Of a DNA stretch of 64,000 nucleotides, positions 26,484 through 39,900 are shown one piece after another. This DNA is from Sipunculus nudus (Eukaryota; Annelida; Sipuncula; Golfingiida; Sipunculidae): contig CM049310.1 in assembly GCA_026874595.1 (NCBI GenBank), forward strand, positions 65,488,056-65,552,055, written 5' to 3'. Below the pieces are notes generated by a model. The model made no database searches and was not told the origin of the DNA. It saw only the letters and a program-made list of their open reading frames with translations. Numbering within the stretch: the stretch's first letter is position 1; the number at the start of each line of letters is the position of its first letter. Position numbers and translations under genes: made by a program.

Positions 26484-26675
26484 CCACGAAGACACGTGCA
26501 ATTGCCGCAAGTGGCGACAGGGTCCTTACGGTGGGCAGCCGGCGTGTGCAGCGGTGCGTGTCGGCCTTTCCGGGCCCTGTCTATTATCGTACATTTTGGA
26601 GGCACAGTTTAAACTTTATTGCTTGCCGGAAATCTTCGATTTTCGAAAGCATGTTGGTCACCCGTGTATGTTTGT
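26484..26675 (+). repeat. Array 1 3' terminal tail and hairpin
   Basis: At 26,483/26,484 the C unit (GATACAT) switches to an A/B-type tail (ACCACGAAGACACGTG). This tail differs from internal tails: GTGTCGGCCTTTCCGGG and TATTATC instead of GTGACGGCCTCTCCGGG and TATGATC. A hairpin at 26,621-26,650 and a short TGTTTG run end the array. The same terminal variant closes arrays 2 and 3. Confidence 0.85.
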
Positions 26676-27330
26676 TCCTTCATCTTATGTATTATACTAA
26701 TATCTCAAAAATTATTTTTCATTTTCCCGATATGGCTGCTAGGGGGCGCTGCACTTGACCCTTCCAAAAAAATCAGTTTTTAAACATATTTCCGTAAGAG
26801 TAAACCTATATTACACAAACTATAGCTTATTTTCTTTCTCTTGGTCTTCTTCAAAACATGGTCAAGTCATCTGGTCTCCATCTTGTGTCAATTTGTCAGT
26901 ATGTCTGTCTGTTTGTCATTTATCCTCAAATTCGCCTGCTTGCTAGTTTTTGCACTTTAGATATAGCATTCAACAAGTCAGATATGTGGACGAATCCTTT
27001 TGAAACTATTACATCTTATGTCATACACTAATATCACGAAACGCATTTGTCGTCTTCAGGATATGTCCACTAGAGGGCGCTGCAGTCGAACATCCCCAGT
27101 ATATCATTATTTGGCCATATCTAAAAAATTATAAGCCTCAATTACATAAACTATAGCTTATTTTCTTCCTCTGAGTCTTCTCCATAACCTGTTTAAGTCA
27201 TCTTGTCTCCATCTTGTGTCCCTTTGTAAGTTTGTCTGTTTGTTTGTCAGTTGTCCTCAAATTCGCCGGCTTTTTGGTTCTTGAGTCTCACTGATAGCAT
27301 TCTACAGGCCACCGTTTTGAAAGGATCATT
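26676..27330 (+). repeat. 3' trailer 1 (two ~300-bp modules)
   Basis: It starts TCCTTCATCTTATG, shared with 44,411 and 50,204. Two diverged copies of the ~300-bp module follow, each with ATATC(T/A)CGAAA-like sequence, a CTCF-like box (26,734-26,754 and 27,067-27,085) and TCTTGTGTC...TGTCTGTTTGTCAG. No gene is seen. Confidence 0.8.
27067..27085 (+). promoter_or_regulatory. CTCF-like box (trailer 1)
   Basis: CCACTAGAGGGCGCTGCAG follows the known CTCF core closely. Identical copies lie at 44,802-44,820 and 50,595-50,613. Confidence 0.55.
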
Positions 27331-28112
27331 TTTAGCTCAGCCGACTTTCAGTCATGCTGGGCTATAGCGATGGGTCTTTGTCCGTCGTCCTTCCATCTGT
27401 CCATCCTACTGACCGGCCGGCCGTCTGTTAGCAGGGCACAAATCGTAACTGTACAGGCTAGGGTCATGAACCCTATGTAGTCTTAGAGGTTCTAAAATGA
27501 TCTCCTTGCAAACCTGAAATTAGGTCACTGACCTATATTCTCGAAGTTACAGGGTGTGTATGCACCCCCCATAAATAATTCTTTTAGCTAAAATGTTCAT
27601 CCAAAACCTTCCATCTTTCACATACAGCTCATCTACCAACAGGGGAAGAACCATAATTATTTTGAAGTCAACAGGTCAAAGGTCAAGGTCACAGCAGTCC
27701 CTTTATTTAATGCCTGTGGATGCATTTTAAGCCAAATCTTTAATCCCAATTCTTTGAACGTTTACATATATTTCACCTACTAAGAGGGAGAAGAATCCTA
27801 TAGATTTTTAGGTCACAAGATCAAAGATCAGGGTCACAGGATCCAATTTTTTAAAAGGTTGTGAAAACATTTCAAGCTAGACATTTCATTCCAAACTTCC
27901 CAGCACTGATATCGCTTCTCTGCCAACAGGGGAAAAGACCTGTTGATTTTGAGGTCAAAGGTCAAGTTCACTGCACCCACTTTTTGTGTGGAGTCATTTT
28001 CAGGAAACTTTTCAATCTATACCTTCCATTTGTCATATATGGCTTACCTACCAATAGGGGAAGAAGCCTATCGATGTCGAGTTCAAAAGGTCAAAGGTCA
28101 AGGACACATTAC
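27331..28112 (+). repeat. Dispersed repeat with ~139-bp internal period
   Basis: It begins TTTTTAGCTCAGCC, with AGCTCAGC and GCTGGGCT forming an imperfect inverted pair, then TTTGTCCGTCGTCC. Four diverged monomers follow, marked by GGTCAAAGGTCAAGGTC-like sequence at 27,673, 27,811, 27,953 and 28,089 (steps 138, 142, 136) and by 'CCAACAGGGGAAGA'-like sequence. Its continuation past 28,113 matches base 1 of the window. The style resembles repeats common in bivalve and gastropod DNA, from memory only. The 104-codon frame at 27,861-28,175 is not protein-like. Confidence 0.7.
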
Positions 28113-29291
28113 TTAATTATTCTAAATGGTTATGAACATTTTGCAAGTGAAACTGTTCAACCCGTTTCTCAATAATTCTTGCATGGATTTCCTTGATTTT
28201 TGCTATATATTTTGATCTTATATTTGCCCTTTGTGGTGTTTCTTTTGAGACTGACAGGTATCAAGCAAGCTATGGGAATAGTTACTGATAGCTTAACAAT
28301 CATTCATTTTTCCTTAGACCATCAAGTCACTGTGTTTTAACCAGACATAGGTGATGTATATTTCTGTTGTCGTAGAAAATTTCAACATATTGGCAAATTG
28401 GTTCTTCAAAATGTGACTGGAAGTTGTGAATCTCAGCCCATGATGTGGCAGGTCATGCTTGGCAGCTGAGCGTCATGACCCATGGGTCACTTGTTAAACT
28501 ATTACATCTTACATCTTACAGTAACAGATTATTCATTTTCTGGAAATTGCCAAAAGGGGGGCGTTGCGTTGCGTCCCCTATATATATTTCTTTGCCATAT
28601 CTACAAAACTATAAACTTCAATTACAAACACTATGACTTATTGTCTTCCTTTAAATCTTCTCCATAATCTGAGTTAGTCATCTGGTCTTATTCTTGTGTC
28701 ACTTTTTCAGTATGTCTGTCTGTTTGTCAGTGATCCTCTATTTCATCTGCTTGCTGGATCTTGCGTCTTACAGTTAGCAATCTTCAGGCCACAGTTTTTC
28801 AGTATGTCTGTCTGTTTGTCAGTGATCCTCATTTTCGCCTGATTGCTGGATCTTGCGTCTTACAGTTACAAATCTTCAGGCCACAGTTTTGAAGGAATCC
28901 TTTTGGAATTGGAACATCTCTTACAATAATATATACATCTTGGAACATTTCTTACAATAATATCTCAATAGAAATTTTTAATTTTTGGGATATGGCCGCT
29001 AGGGGATGCTGCGGTAGAGCCTCCACACCATATCATTTTTTGGCCATATCTCCGACATTATAAACTCTACCTTCACTTGTAGTCTGTTATCTCAGGTGTG
29101 TCAGTATATTTGTCTGTTTTGAGCTATGTCTGATTTCATGTTCTTTTGTGTGATATATGTCGTTCAACAGGCCAAACGTTCCAGCAATCGCTTTAAAAGT
29201 CATTCAATTGATAGAAAATCGTCAGTTTCGCCTGTTTGTCCATCTGTCTGTCATTTAAGTCCGGCAAGCTCTCGACCTATGGTCGTCTAGT
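28113..29291 (+). repeat. 5' leader of macro-array 2
   Basis: It matches leader 1 with small changes. A 75-bp stretch present at 51-125 is missing, with ACCC at both edges, which suggests a microhomology deletion. It ends CGACC-TAT-GGTCG-TCTAGT. The array then begins inside the microsatellite without a hairpin. Confidence 0.85.
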
Positions 29292-31824
29292 TTGTTTGTT
29301 TGTTTGTCTGTCCAGTCTCTACAGGTCGCAATTTTGATCCCATCGCTTTCAAACTTTCACAGTTTGTGTAAAATCAAAAATGCAAGAAGCCTATTGTTTT
29401 TGGGCAATATAGGTCAAAGGTCAAGGTCAAGGTCATCAAAAGTTCCTAAAGTGCTCTTTTCTTCATATCTCCATTACTATTTGTCATAGCCACTTCAAAC
29501 AGGGCTCATTTTAATCGGCATTCCAAGGCCTTTCTTCTGATATATATGTTGCTGAAATCTGCTGTTTCTATGGTTACACATTTTGGGGGGAAACTCATGA
29601 TTTTCGAAAATAAAAGGCCTAATTTTTCTAACTTTGTCATTTTTAAAGCTAGAGAGTTCTAGTTTTTTGCATCAGATAGTACTAAATAAGCTTTCAATTA
29701 TACAAGTGAAAGTCTCGTAAAATCTCGCACCATTTCTCGTCAAACGAGAATTTTCGAGATTTCATTAAATATGGCTTACAGGTCGCATTTTTTAAACTAT
29801 GACTTTGAAAATGACATATTTTGTGTTATTTAGAAATATCTCGAAACCAATTTTTCATTTTTTTGGAAATAGCCACCAGGGGGCGTGGTACATGAAACAC
29901 TGTAACATATCATTTTTCTGCAATATCTCAAAAAAATATTAAACGTGACACCATTTTTTGGGTCGTATCTGAAACTAGGAACATTGGCTTATCCCTTCGC
30001 ACATGTTGCTTTGTGCTGCCGTTACCATGGTTACCAAATTTTGGGGTAAAACTTGACAATCTGAAAATTCGGAGTTTTCCAGCTTCTCTCTCTGTTGATA
30101 TTTGCGATAGAAAGGTCTGGTGTTTGGCGTTAGACAGCATCCCTCTAGTTCTTAGTCATTCAATCGCAAGTCTCGTCATATCTCGCACCGTTTCTCGTGA
30201 AACGAGAACACGTGACCATTCAAAGAAATGCCTATAATTATGTCATTTTTCACGCTACAGACACATGGTTTGCAGCGCTGGATAGCGGCTGACACTCGCA
30301 GTCACATTCAGGGGTCACATTGTTAGTCTCGTCAAATCTCGCGCCGTTTTTCGCCAAACCACGAAGACACGTGCCGTCGCCGCAAGTGGCGGCAGGGTCC
30401 CTACGGTGGGCGGCCGGCGTGTGCAGCGGTGCGTGACGGCCTCTCCGGGCCCCATCTATGATCATACATGTTGGAGGCACAGTCCAGACTTTATTGCTTG
30501 CCGGAAATCTTCGATTTTCGCAAGCTGGTTGGTCAGTCGCGGATGTCTGTTTGTCTGTTTGTTTGTTTGTTTGTTTGTCTGTCCAGTCTCTACAGGTCGC
30601 AATTTTGATCCCATCGCTTTCAAACTTTCACAGTTTGTGTAAAATCAAAAATGCAAGAAGCCTATTGTTTTTGGGCAATATAGGTCAAAGGTCAAGGTCA
30701 AGGTCATCAAAAGTTCCTAAAGTGCTCTTTTCTTCATATCTCCATTACTATTTGTCATAGCCACTTCAAACAGGGCTCATTTTAATCGGCATTCCAAGGC
30801 CTTTCTTCTGATATATATGTTGCTGAAATCTGCTGTTTCTATGGTTACACATTTTGGGGGGAAACTCATGATTTTCGAAAATAAAAGGCCTAATTTTTCT
30901 AACTTTGTCATTTTTAAAGCTAGAGAGTTCTAGTTTTTTGCATCAGATAGTACTAAATAAGCTTTCAATTATACAAGTGAAAGTCTCGTAAAATCTCGCA
31001 CCATTTCTCGTCAAACGAGAATTTTCGAGATTTCATTAAATATGGCTTACAGGTCGCATTTTTTAAACTATGACTTTGAAAATGACATATTTTGTGTTAT
31101 TTAGAAATATCTCGAAACCAATTTTTCATTTTTTGGAAATAGCCACCAGGGGGCGTGGTACATGAAACACTGTAACATATCATTTTTCTGCAATATCTCA
31201 AAAAATATTAAACGTGACACCATTTTTTGGGTCGTATCTGAAACTAGGAACATTGGCTTATCCCTTCGCACATGTTGCTTTGTGCTGCCGTTACCATGGT
31301 TACCAAATTTTGGGGTAAAACTTGACAATCTGAAAATTCGGAGTTTTCCAGCTTCTCTCTCTGTTGATATTTGCGATAGAAAGGTCTGGTGTTTGGCGTT
31401 AGACAGCATCCCTCTAGTTCTTAGTCATTCAATCGCAAGTCTCGTCATATCTCGCACCGTTTCTCGTGAAACGAGAACACGTGACCATTCAAAGAAATGC
31501 CTATAATTATGTCATTTTTCACGCTACAGACACATGGTTTGCAGCGCTGGATAGCGGCTGACACTCGCAGTCACATTCAGGGGTCACATTGTTAGTCTCG
31601 TCAAATCTCGCGCCGTTTTTCGCCAAACCACGAAGACACGTGCCGTCGCCGCAAGTGGCGGCAGGGTCCCTACGGTGGGCGGCCGGCGTGTGCAGTGGTG
31701 CGTGACGGCCTCTCCGGGCCCCATCTATGATCATACATGTTGGAGGCACAGTCCAGACTTTATTGCTTGCCGGAAATCTTCGATTTTCGCAAGCTGGTTG
31801 GTCAGTCGCGGATGTCTGTTTGTT
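29292..31824 (+). repeat. A-type block of array 2
   Basis: A 5'-truncated A unit (29,292-30,495) starts in the TGTT run. A full unit (30,496-31,764) and the extra hairpin (31,765-31,824) follow. The full unit equals A8 of array 1 at +20,305, including the private base GCAGTGGTGCG near 31,693 (11,388 in array 1). The truncated unit has the one-A insertion of A6. Confidence 0.92.
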
Positions 31825-34800
31825 GCTTGCCGGAAATCTTCGATTTTCGCAAGCATGTTGATCACCCGCGTATGTTTGTTTGTTTGTTTGTCTGTCTGTC
31901 TGTTTGTCTGTATGTACACGCGCTACAGGCCACAGTTTTTAAGCAATCGCTCTGAAACTTATCCATAAACTGTAAGATCTGTTCTCCTCGGAGCCTATTG
32001 TTTTTGGTCATGATCGGTCAAAGGTCAAGGTCAGGGTCACCAAAAAACCTTAAATCTTTATTTTCTTCATATCTTCGTCAATAATAATCGTAGCCGCATA
32101 ATCTGTGGCTCATTTTATTCCTCACTATGTTAGCTTTCCAAGTGCTGGCAAATTTTTCCGGTCAATTGTTACCATGGTAACGTATTTTGGGGGGAAAATA
32201 AGAAAATTCGAAAATTTCCCTCCAAATTTCTCATTTTTTGAGTTAGAGAGGCCTAGTTTTTTGCAATGCGTAGCATTTAATATGCTCTATGCGAAATTAA
32301 TGTGAGTCTCGCAAAATCTCGTGCCATTTGTCGTCAAATGAGACTTTCCGAGATTTCATTAAATATGATTTACAGGTGGCAGTTTTACAGCTAAGGTTCT
32401 GAAAGTGACATATTTTCTGTTGTTCTGTATTATCTCAAACTTGTTTTTTCATTTTTCGGAAACAGCCACCAGGGGGCGTGGTACTGGAAACACTGTAACA
32501 TATCATTTTTCCGCAATATCTAAAAAAATATTAAGCATAGAACAATTTTTTTTGTCGCATCTAAAACTAGGATCATTGCCTTATTCCTTCGTACATTTAG
32601 CCTTGTGCTGCCGTTACCATGGTGACCAAATTTTGGGGTAAAACTTGACAATCTGAAATACGGAGTGTTCCTGCTTCTGTCTCTGTCAATATTTGCGATA
32701 GAACGCTCTGGTTTTAGGCGTTAGATAGCATTAGTTTACTTCTTAGTCATTCAATAGAAAGGCTCGTCATATCTCGCACCGTTTCTCGTGAAACGAGAAC
32801 ACGAGACCATTCAAAGAAATGCCTATAATTCTGTCATTTTTTACGCTACAGACACACGGTTTGCAGCGTTGGATAGCGGCTGACGCTCGCAGTCACATTC
32901 AGGGGTCACATTGTTAGTCTCGTCAAATCTCGCGCCGTTTTTCGCCAAACCACGAAGACCCGTGCCATCGCCGCAAGTGCCGGCAGGGTCCTTACGGTGG
33001 GCGGCCGGCGTGTGCAGCGGTGCGTGACGGCCTCTCCGGGCCCTGTCTATGATCATACATGTTGGAGGCACAGTCCATACTTTATTGCTTGCCGGAAATC
33101 TTCGATTTTCGCAAGTATGTTGATCACCCGCGTATGTTTGTTTGTTTGTTTGTTTGTTTGTCTGTCTGTCTGTCTGTCTGTTTGTTTGTCTGTATGTACA
33201 CGCTCTACAGGCCACAGTTTTTAAGCAATCGCTCTGAAACTTATGCATTAAGTGTAAGATTGGTTCTCCTCGGAGCCTATTGTTTTTGGTCATGATCGGT
33301 CAAAGGTCAAGGTCAGGGTCACCAAAAAACCTAAAATTTTTACTTTCTTCATATCTTTGTCAATAATAATCGTATCCGCATAATCTGTAGCTCATTTTAT
33401 TCCTCACTATGTTAGCTTTCCAAGTGCTGGCAAATTTTTCCGGTCAATGGTTACCATGGTAACGTATTTTTGGGGGAAATTCAGAAAATTCGAAAATTTC
33501 CCTCCAAATTTCTCATTATTCAAGTTAAAGAGGTCTAGTTTTTTGCAATGCATAGCATTTAATATGCTCTGTGCGAAATTAATGTAAGTCTCGCAAAATC
33601 TCGTGCCATTTGTCTTCAAATGAGACTTTTCGATATTTCATTAAATACGATTTACAGGTGGCAGTTTTACAGCTAAGGTTCTGAAAGTGACATATTTTCT
33701 GTTGTTCTGTATTATCTCGAACTTGTTTTTTCATTTTTCGGAAATAGCCACCAGGGGGCGTGGTACTGGAAACACTACAACTTATCATTTTTCCACAATA
33801 TCTAAAAAAAATATTAAGCATAGAACAATTTTTTTTGTCGCATCTAAAATTAGGATCATTGCCTTATTCCTTCGTACATTTAGCCTTGTGCTGCCGTTAC
33901 CATGGTTACCAAATTTTGGGGTAAAACTTGACAATCTGAAATACGGAGTGTTCCTGCTTCTGTCTCTGTCAATATTTGCGATAGAACGCTCTGGTTTTTG
34001 GCGTTAGATAGCATTAGTTTACTTCTTAGTCATTCAATAGAAAGGCTCGTCATATCTCGCACCGTTTCTCGTGAAACGAGAACACGAGACCATTCAAAGA
34101 AATGCCTATAATTCTGTCATTTTTTACGCTACAGACACACGGTTTGCAGCGTTGGATAGCGGCTGACACTCGCAGTCACATTCAGGGGTCACATTGTTAG
34201 TCTCGTCAAATCTCGCGCCGTTTTTCGCCAAACCACGAAGACCCGTGCCATCGCCGCAAGTGCCGGCAGGGTCCTTACGGTGGGCGGCCGGCGTGTGCAG
34301 CGGTGCGTGACGGCCTCTCCGGGCCCTGTCTATGATCATACATGTTGGAGGCACAGTCCATACTTTATTGCTTGCCGGAAATCTTCGATTTTCGCAAGTA
34401 TGTTGATCACCCGCGTATGTTTGTTTGTTTGTTTGTTTGTTTGTCTGTCTGTCTGTCTGTCTGTTTGTTTGTCTGTATGTACACGCTCTACAGGCCACAG
34501 TTTTTAAGCAATCGCTCTGAAACTTATGCATTAAGTGTAAGATTGGTTCTCCTCGGAGCCTATTGTTTTTGGTCATGATCGGTCAAAGGTCAAGGTCAGG
34601 GTCACCAAAAAACCTAAAATTTTTACTTTCTTCATATCTTTGTCAATAATAATCGTATCCGCATAATCTGTAGCTCATTTTATTCCTCACTATGTTAGCT
34701 TTCCAAGTGCTGGCAAATTTTTCCGGTCAATGGTTACCATGGTAACGTATTTTTGGGGGAAATTCAGAAAATTCGAAAATTTCCCTCCAAATTTCTCATT

Positions 34801-36999
34801 ATTCAAGTTAAAGAGGTCTAGTTTTTTGCAATGCATAGCATTTAATATGCTCTGTGCGAAATTAATGTAAGTCTCGCAAAATCTCGTGCCATTTGTCGTC
34901 AAATGAGACTTTTCGATATTTCATTAAATACGATTTACAGGTGGCAGTTTTACAGCTAAGGTTCTGAAAGTGACATATTTTCTGTTGTTCTGTATTATCT
35001 CGAACCTGTTTTTTCATTTTTCGGAAATAGCCACCAGGGGGCGTGGTACTGGAAACACTACAACTTATCATTTTTCCACAATATCTAAAAAAAATATTAA
35101 GCATAGAACAATTTTTTTTGTCGCATCTAAAATTAGGATCATTGCCTTATTCCTTCGTACATTTAGCCTTGTGCTGCCGTTACCATGGTTACCAAATTTT
35201 GGGGTAAAACTTGACAATCTGAAATACGGAGTGTTCCTGCTTCTGTCTCTGTCAATATTTGCGATAGAACGCTCTGGTTTTTGGCGTTAGATAGCATTAG
35301 TTTACTTCTTAGTCATTCAATAGAAAGGCTCGTCATATCTCGCACCGTTTCTCGTGAAACGAGAACACGAGACCATTCAAAGAAATGCCTATAATTCTGT
35401 CGTTTTTTACGCTACAGACACACGGTTTGCAGCGTTGGATAGCGGCTGACACTCGCAGTCACATTCAGGGGTCACATTGTTAGTCTCGTCAAATCTCGCG
35501 CCGTTTTTCGCCAAACCACGAAGACCCGTGCCATCGCCGCAAGTGCCGGCAGGGTCCTTACGGTGGGCGGCCGGCGTGTGCAGCGGTGCGTGACGGCCTC
35601 TCCGGGCCCTGTCTATGATCATACATGTTGGAGGCACAGTCCATACTTTATTGCTTGCCGGAAATCTTCGATTTTCGCAAGTATGTTGATCACCCGCGTA
35701 TGTTTGTTTGTTTGTTTGTTTGTTTGTCTGTCTGTCTGTCTGTCTGTTTGTTTGTCTGTATGTACACGCTCTACAGGCCACAGTTTTTAAGCAATCGCTC
35801 TGAAACTTATGCATTAAGTGTAAGATTGGTTCTCCTCGGAGCCTATTGTTTTTGGTCATGATCGGTCAAAGGTCAAGGTCAGGGTCACCAAAAAACCTAA
35901 AATTTTTACTTTCTTCATATCTTTGTCAATAATAATCGTATCCGCATAATCTGTAGCTCATTTTATTCCTCACTATGTTAGCTTTCCAAGTGCTGGCAAA
36001 TTTTTCCGGTCAATGGTTACCATGGTAACGTATTTTTGGGGGAAATTCAGAAAATTCGAAAATTTCCCTCCAAATTTCTCATTATTCAAGTTAAAGAGGT
36101 CTAGTTTTTTGCAATGCATAGCATTTAATATGCTCTGTGCGAAATTAATGTAAGTCTCGCAAAATCTCGTGCCATTTGTCGTCAAATGAGACTTTTCGAT
36201 ATTTCATTAAATACGATTTACAGGTGGCAGTTTTACAGCTAAGGTTCTGAAAGTGACATATTTTCTGTTGTTCTGTATTATCTCGAACCTGTTTTTTCAT
36301 TTTTCGGAAATAGCCACCAGGGGGCGTGGTACTGGAAACACTACAACTTATCATTTTTCCACAATATCTAAAAAAAATATTAAGCATAGAACAATTTTTT
36401 TTGTCGCATCTAAAATTAGGATCATTGCCTTATTCCTTCGTACATTTAGCCTTGTGCTGCCGTTACCATGGTTACCAAATTTTGGGGTAAAACTTGACAA
36501 TCTGAAATACGGAGTGTTCCTGCTTCTGTCTCTGTCAATATTTGCGATAGAACGCTCTGGTTTTTGGCGTTAGATAGCATTAGTTTACTTCTTAGTCATT
36601 CAATAGAAAGGCTCGTCATATCTCGCACCGTTTCTCGTGAAACGAGAACACGAGACCATTCAAAGAAATGCCTATAATTCTGTCGTTTTTTACGCTACAG
36701 ACACACGGTTTGCAGCGTTGGATAGCGGCTGACACTCGCAGTCACATTCAGGGGTCACATTGTTAGTCTCGTCAAATCTCGCGCCGTTTTTCGCCAAACC
36801 ACGAAGACCCGTGCCATCGCCGCAAGTGCCGGCAGGGTCCTTACGGTGGGCGGCCGGCGTGTGCAGCGGTGCGTGACGGCCTCTCCGGGCCCTGTCTATG
36901 ATCATACATGTTGGAGGCACAGTCCATACTTTATTGCTTGCCGGAAATCTTCGATTTTCGCAAGTATGTTGATCACCCGCGTATGTTTGTTTGTTTGTT
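31825..36999 (+). repeat. B-type block of array 2
   Basis: Units start at 31,825 (1,262 bp), 33,087, 34,370 and 35,653, with a lone hairpin at 36,936. Every start equals the array 1 position plus 20,305. Only scattered single-base differences are visible (for example CTGTCATTTTTT at ~34,113 against CTGTCGTTTTTT at ~13,809). Confidence 0.93.
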
Positions 37000-39900
37000 G
37001 CTTGCCGGAATCAGAGATTTCGACAAGTATGTTGATCAGTTCCGTTTGTTTGTTTGTCTGTATGTCCCCGCTCTACAGGCCACAATTTTGCACCAATCGT
37101 CCTGAAACTTATAGATAGAGTGTGTAATCGGTTCTTCTCGGAGCCTATTGTTTTTGGTCATGATCGGTCAAGGGTCAAGGTCAGGGTCACCAAAAAGCTC
37201 AAAAACGGTTTTTTCTTCATACCTTCGTCAAAAATAGCCGTAGGCACCTAATCTGTAGCCCGTTTTATTTGCCACTGCATGGCCACTTCCAACACTGCAA
37301 AATTGCCTCATTTCGCTGTTACCATGGTTACGCAATTTTGGGGAGAAATCATGGAATTTCGTGATATTTTTCAATTTTGCAGCAATTTTACTGATTCTGA
37401 GATATTTTATGTAACATAAGAAGATCTCGAAACGGGTTTTTCAGATTTTGGAAATGGCCGCCAGGGGGCGTTGCAGATGAAAAAACATGAAAATTTGTTT
37501 TGGCGCTATACCTCCAGAACTATTAAACAGTGGGCCATTTCCATCACAGCACCTTAAACTAGGGTCCATGGGCTTGCTTTTGCGCATAGGTGCCAAAGTG
37601 CGCTATTGCCAGATTTCTCTATTTTTGGGGTAAAACCTTTAAATTTTGAAAATATGCAGTTTTCAGCTTCTAACTCTGTCATTTTTTATGCTAGAGAGGT
37701 CAAAATTTTTGCATCTTGTAGCCCTTGGTGAGTTCTCGGTGATCCAACCAAAAATCTTGCAAAATCTCGCACCGTTTCTCGTCGAATGAGATTTCGCGAT
37801 TTCACGGTGACATGCCCTATAGGCCACAGATATGCAGGCATCCTTTTGAGACTGATGCATGTTACGTCATACACTAATATCTCGAAAGCAATTGTTCAGT
37901 TTTTGGAAAATTTCCGCTAGGGGGCGCTGCACTGCAACCCCGTACCTACTATCATTGTATAACCATATCTCCAAAACTACACATTTTAGGTACATGAACT
38001 GTACACCATATGAATTGGCGTTTCATGGCCTTTCTGCCCATGACCTCTTTTGTTTAATCATACACGGTCCCCACAAATTTTAGCAACTTTGTAAAAATTA
38101 AAACCCGCATGCACAAATACATATGCCATCACGCATGCATGCACGCGTTTTAGTATGAAAGACAGACACGCTTTCCCGTGACTGCAAAAATTATAGCGTT
38201 CGCCGTATAAAATAAGTGACCACAGGCACTCTTTGCGGGCCGGTTTGCCATTTCTGTCGCGTTATAGTTTATTGCTTGCCGGAATCAGAGATTTCGACAA
38301 GTATGTTGATCAGTTCCGTTTGTTTGTTTGTCTGTATGTCCCCGCTCTACAGGCCACAATTTTGCACCAATCGTCCTGAAACTTATAGATAGAGTGTGTA
38401 ATCGGTTCTTCTCGGAGCCTATTGTTTTTGGTCATGATCGGTCAAGGGTCAAGGTCAGGGTCACCAAAAAGCTCAAAAACGGTTTTTTCTTCATACCTTC
38501 GTCAAAAATAGCCGTAGGCACCTAATCTGTAGCCCGTTTTATTTGCCACTGCATGGCCACTTCCAACACTGCAAAATTGCCTCATTTCGCTGTTACCATG
38601 GTTACGCAATTTTGGGGAGAAATCATGGAATTTCGTGATATTTTTCAATTTTGCAGCAATTTTACTGATTCTGAGATATTTTATGTAACATAAGAAGATC
38701 TCGAAACGGGTTTTTCAGATTTTGGAAATGGCCGCCAGGGGGCGTTGCAGATGAAAAAACATGAAAATTTGTTTTGGCGCTATACCTCCAGAACTATTAA
38801 ACAGTGGGCCATTTCCATCACAGCACCTTAAACTAGGGTCCATGGGCTTGCTTTTGCGCATAGGTGCCAAAGTGCGCTATTGCCAGATTTCTCTATTTTT
38901 GGGGTAAAACCTTTAAATTTTGAAAATATGCAGTTTTCAGCTTCTAACTCTGTCATTTTTTATGCTAGAGAGGTCAAAATTTTTGCATCTTGTAGCCCTT
39001 GGTGAGTTCTCGGTGATCCAACCAAAAATCTTGCAAAATCTCGCACCGTTTCTCGTCGAATGAGATTTCGCGATTTCATGGTGACATGCCCTATAGGCCA
39101 CAGATATGCAGGCATCCTTTTGAGACTGATGCATGTTACGTCATACACTAATATCTCGAAAGCAATTGTTCAGTTTTTGGAAAATTTCCGCTAGGGGGCG
39201 CTGCACTGCAACCCCGTACCTACTATCATTGTATAACCATATCTCCAAAACTACACATTTTAGGTACATGAACTGTACACCATATGAATTGGCGTTTCAT
39301 GGCCTTTCTGCCCATGACCTCTTTTGTTTAATCATACACGGTCCCCACAAATTTTAGCAACTTTGTAAAAATTAAAACCCGCATGCACAAATACATATGC
39401 CATCACGCATGCATGCACGCGTTTTAGTATGAAAGACAGACACGCTTTCCCGTGACTGCAAAAATTATAGCGTTCGCCGTATAAAATAAGTGACCACAGG
39501 CACTCTTTGCGGGCCGGTTTGCCATTTCTGTCGCGTTATAGTTTATTGCTTGCCGGAATCAGAGATTTCGACAAGTATGTTGATCAGTTCCGTTTGTTTG
39601 TTTGTCTGTATGTCCCCGCTCTACAGGCCACAATTTTGCACCAATCGTCCTGAAACTTATAGATAGAGTGTGTAATCGGTTCTTCTCGGAGCCTATTGTT
39701 TTTGGTCATGATCGGTCAAGGGTCAAGGTCAGGGTCACCAAAAAGCTCAAAAACGGTTTTTTCTTCATACCTTCGTCAAAAATAGCCGTAGGCACCTAAT
39801 CTGTAGCCCGTTTTATTTGCCACTGCATGGCCACTTCCAACACTGCAAAATTGCCTCATTTCGCTGTTACCATGGTTACGCAATTTTGGGGAGAAATCAT

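Noticed and set aside
1247-26675. Interpretation as an rDNA or histone tandem cluster
   Set aside because: No rRNA sequence or histone reading frame is present in any unit type.
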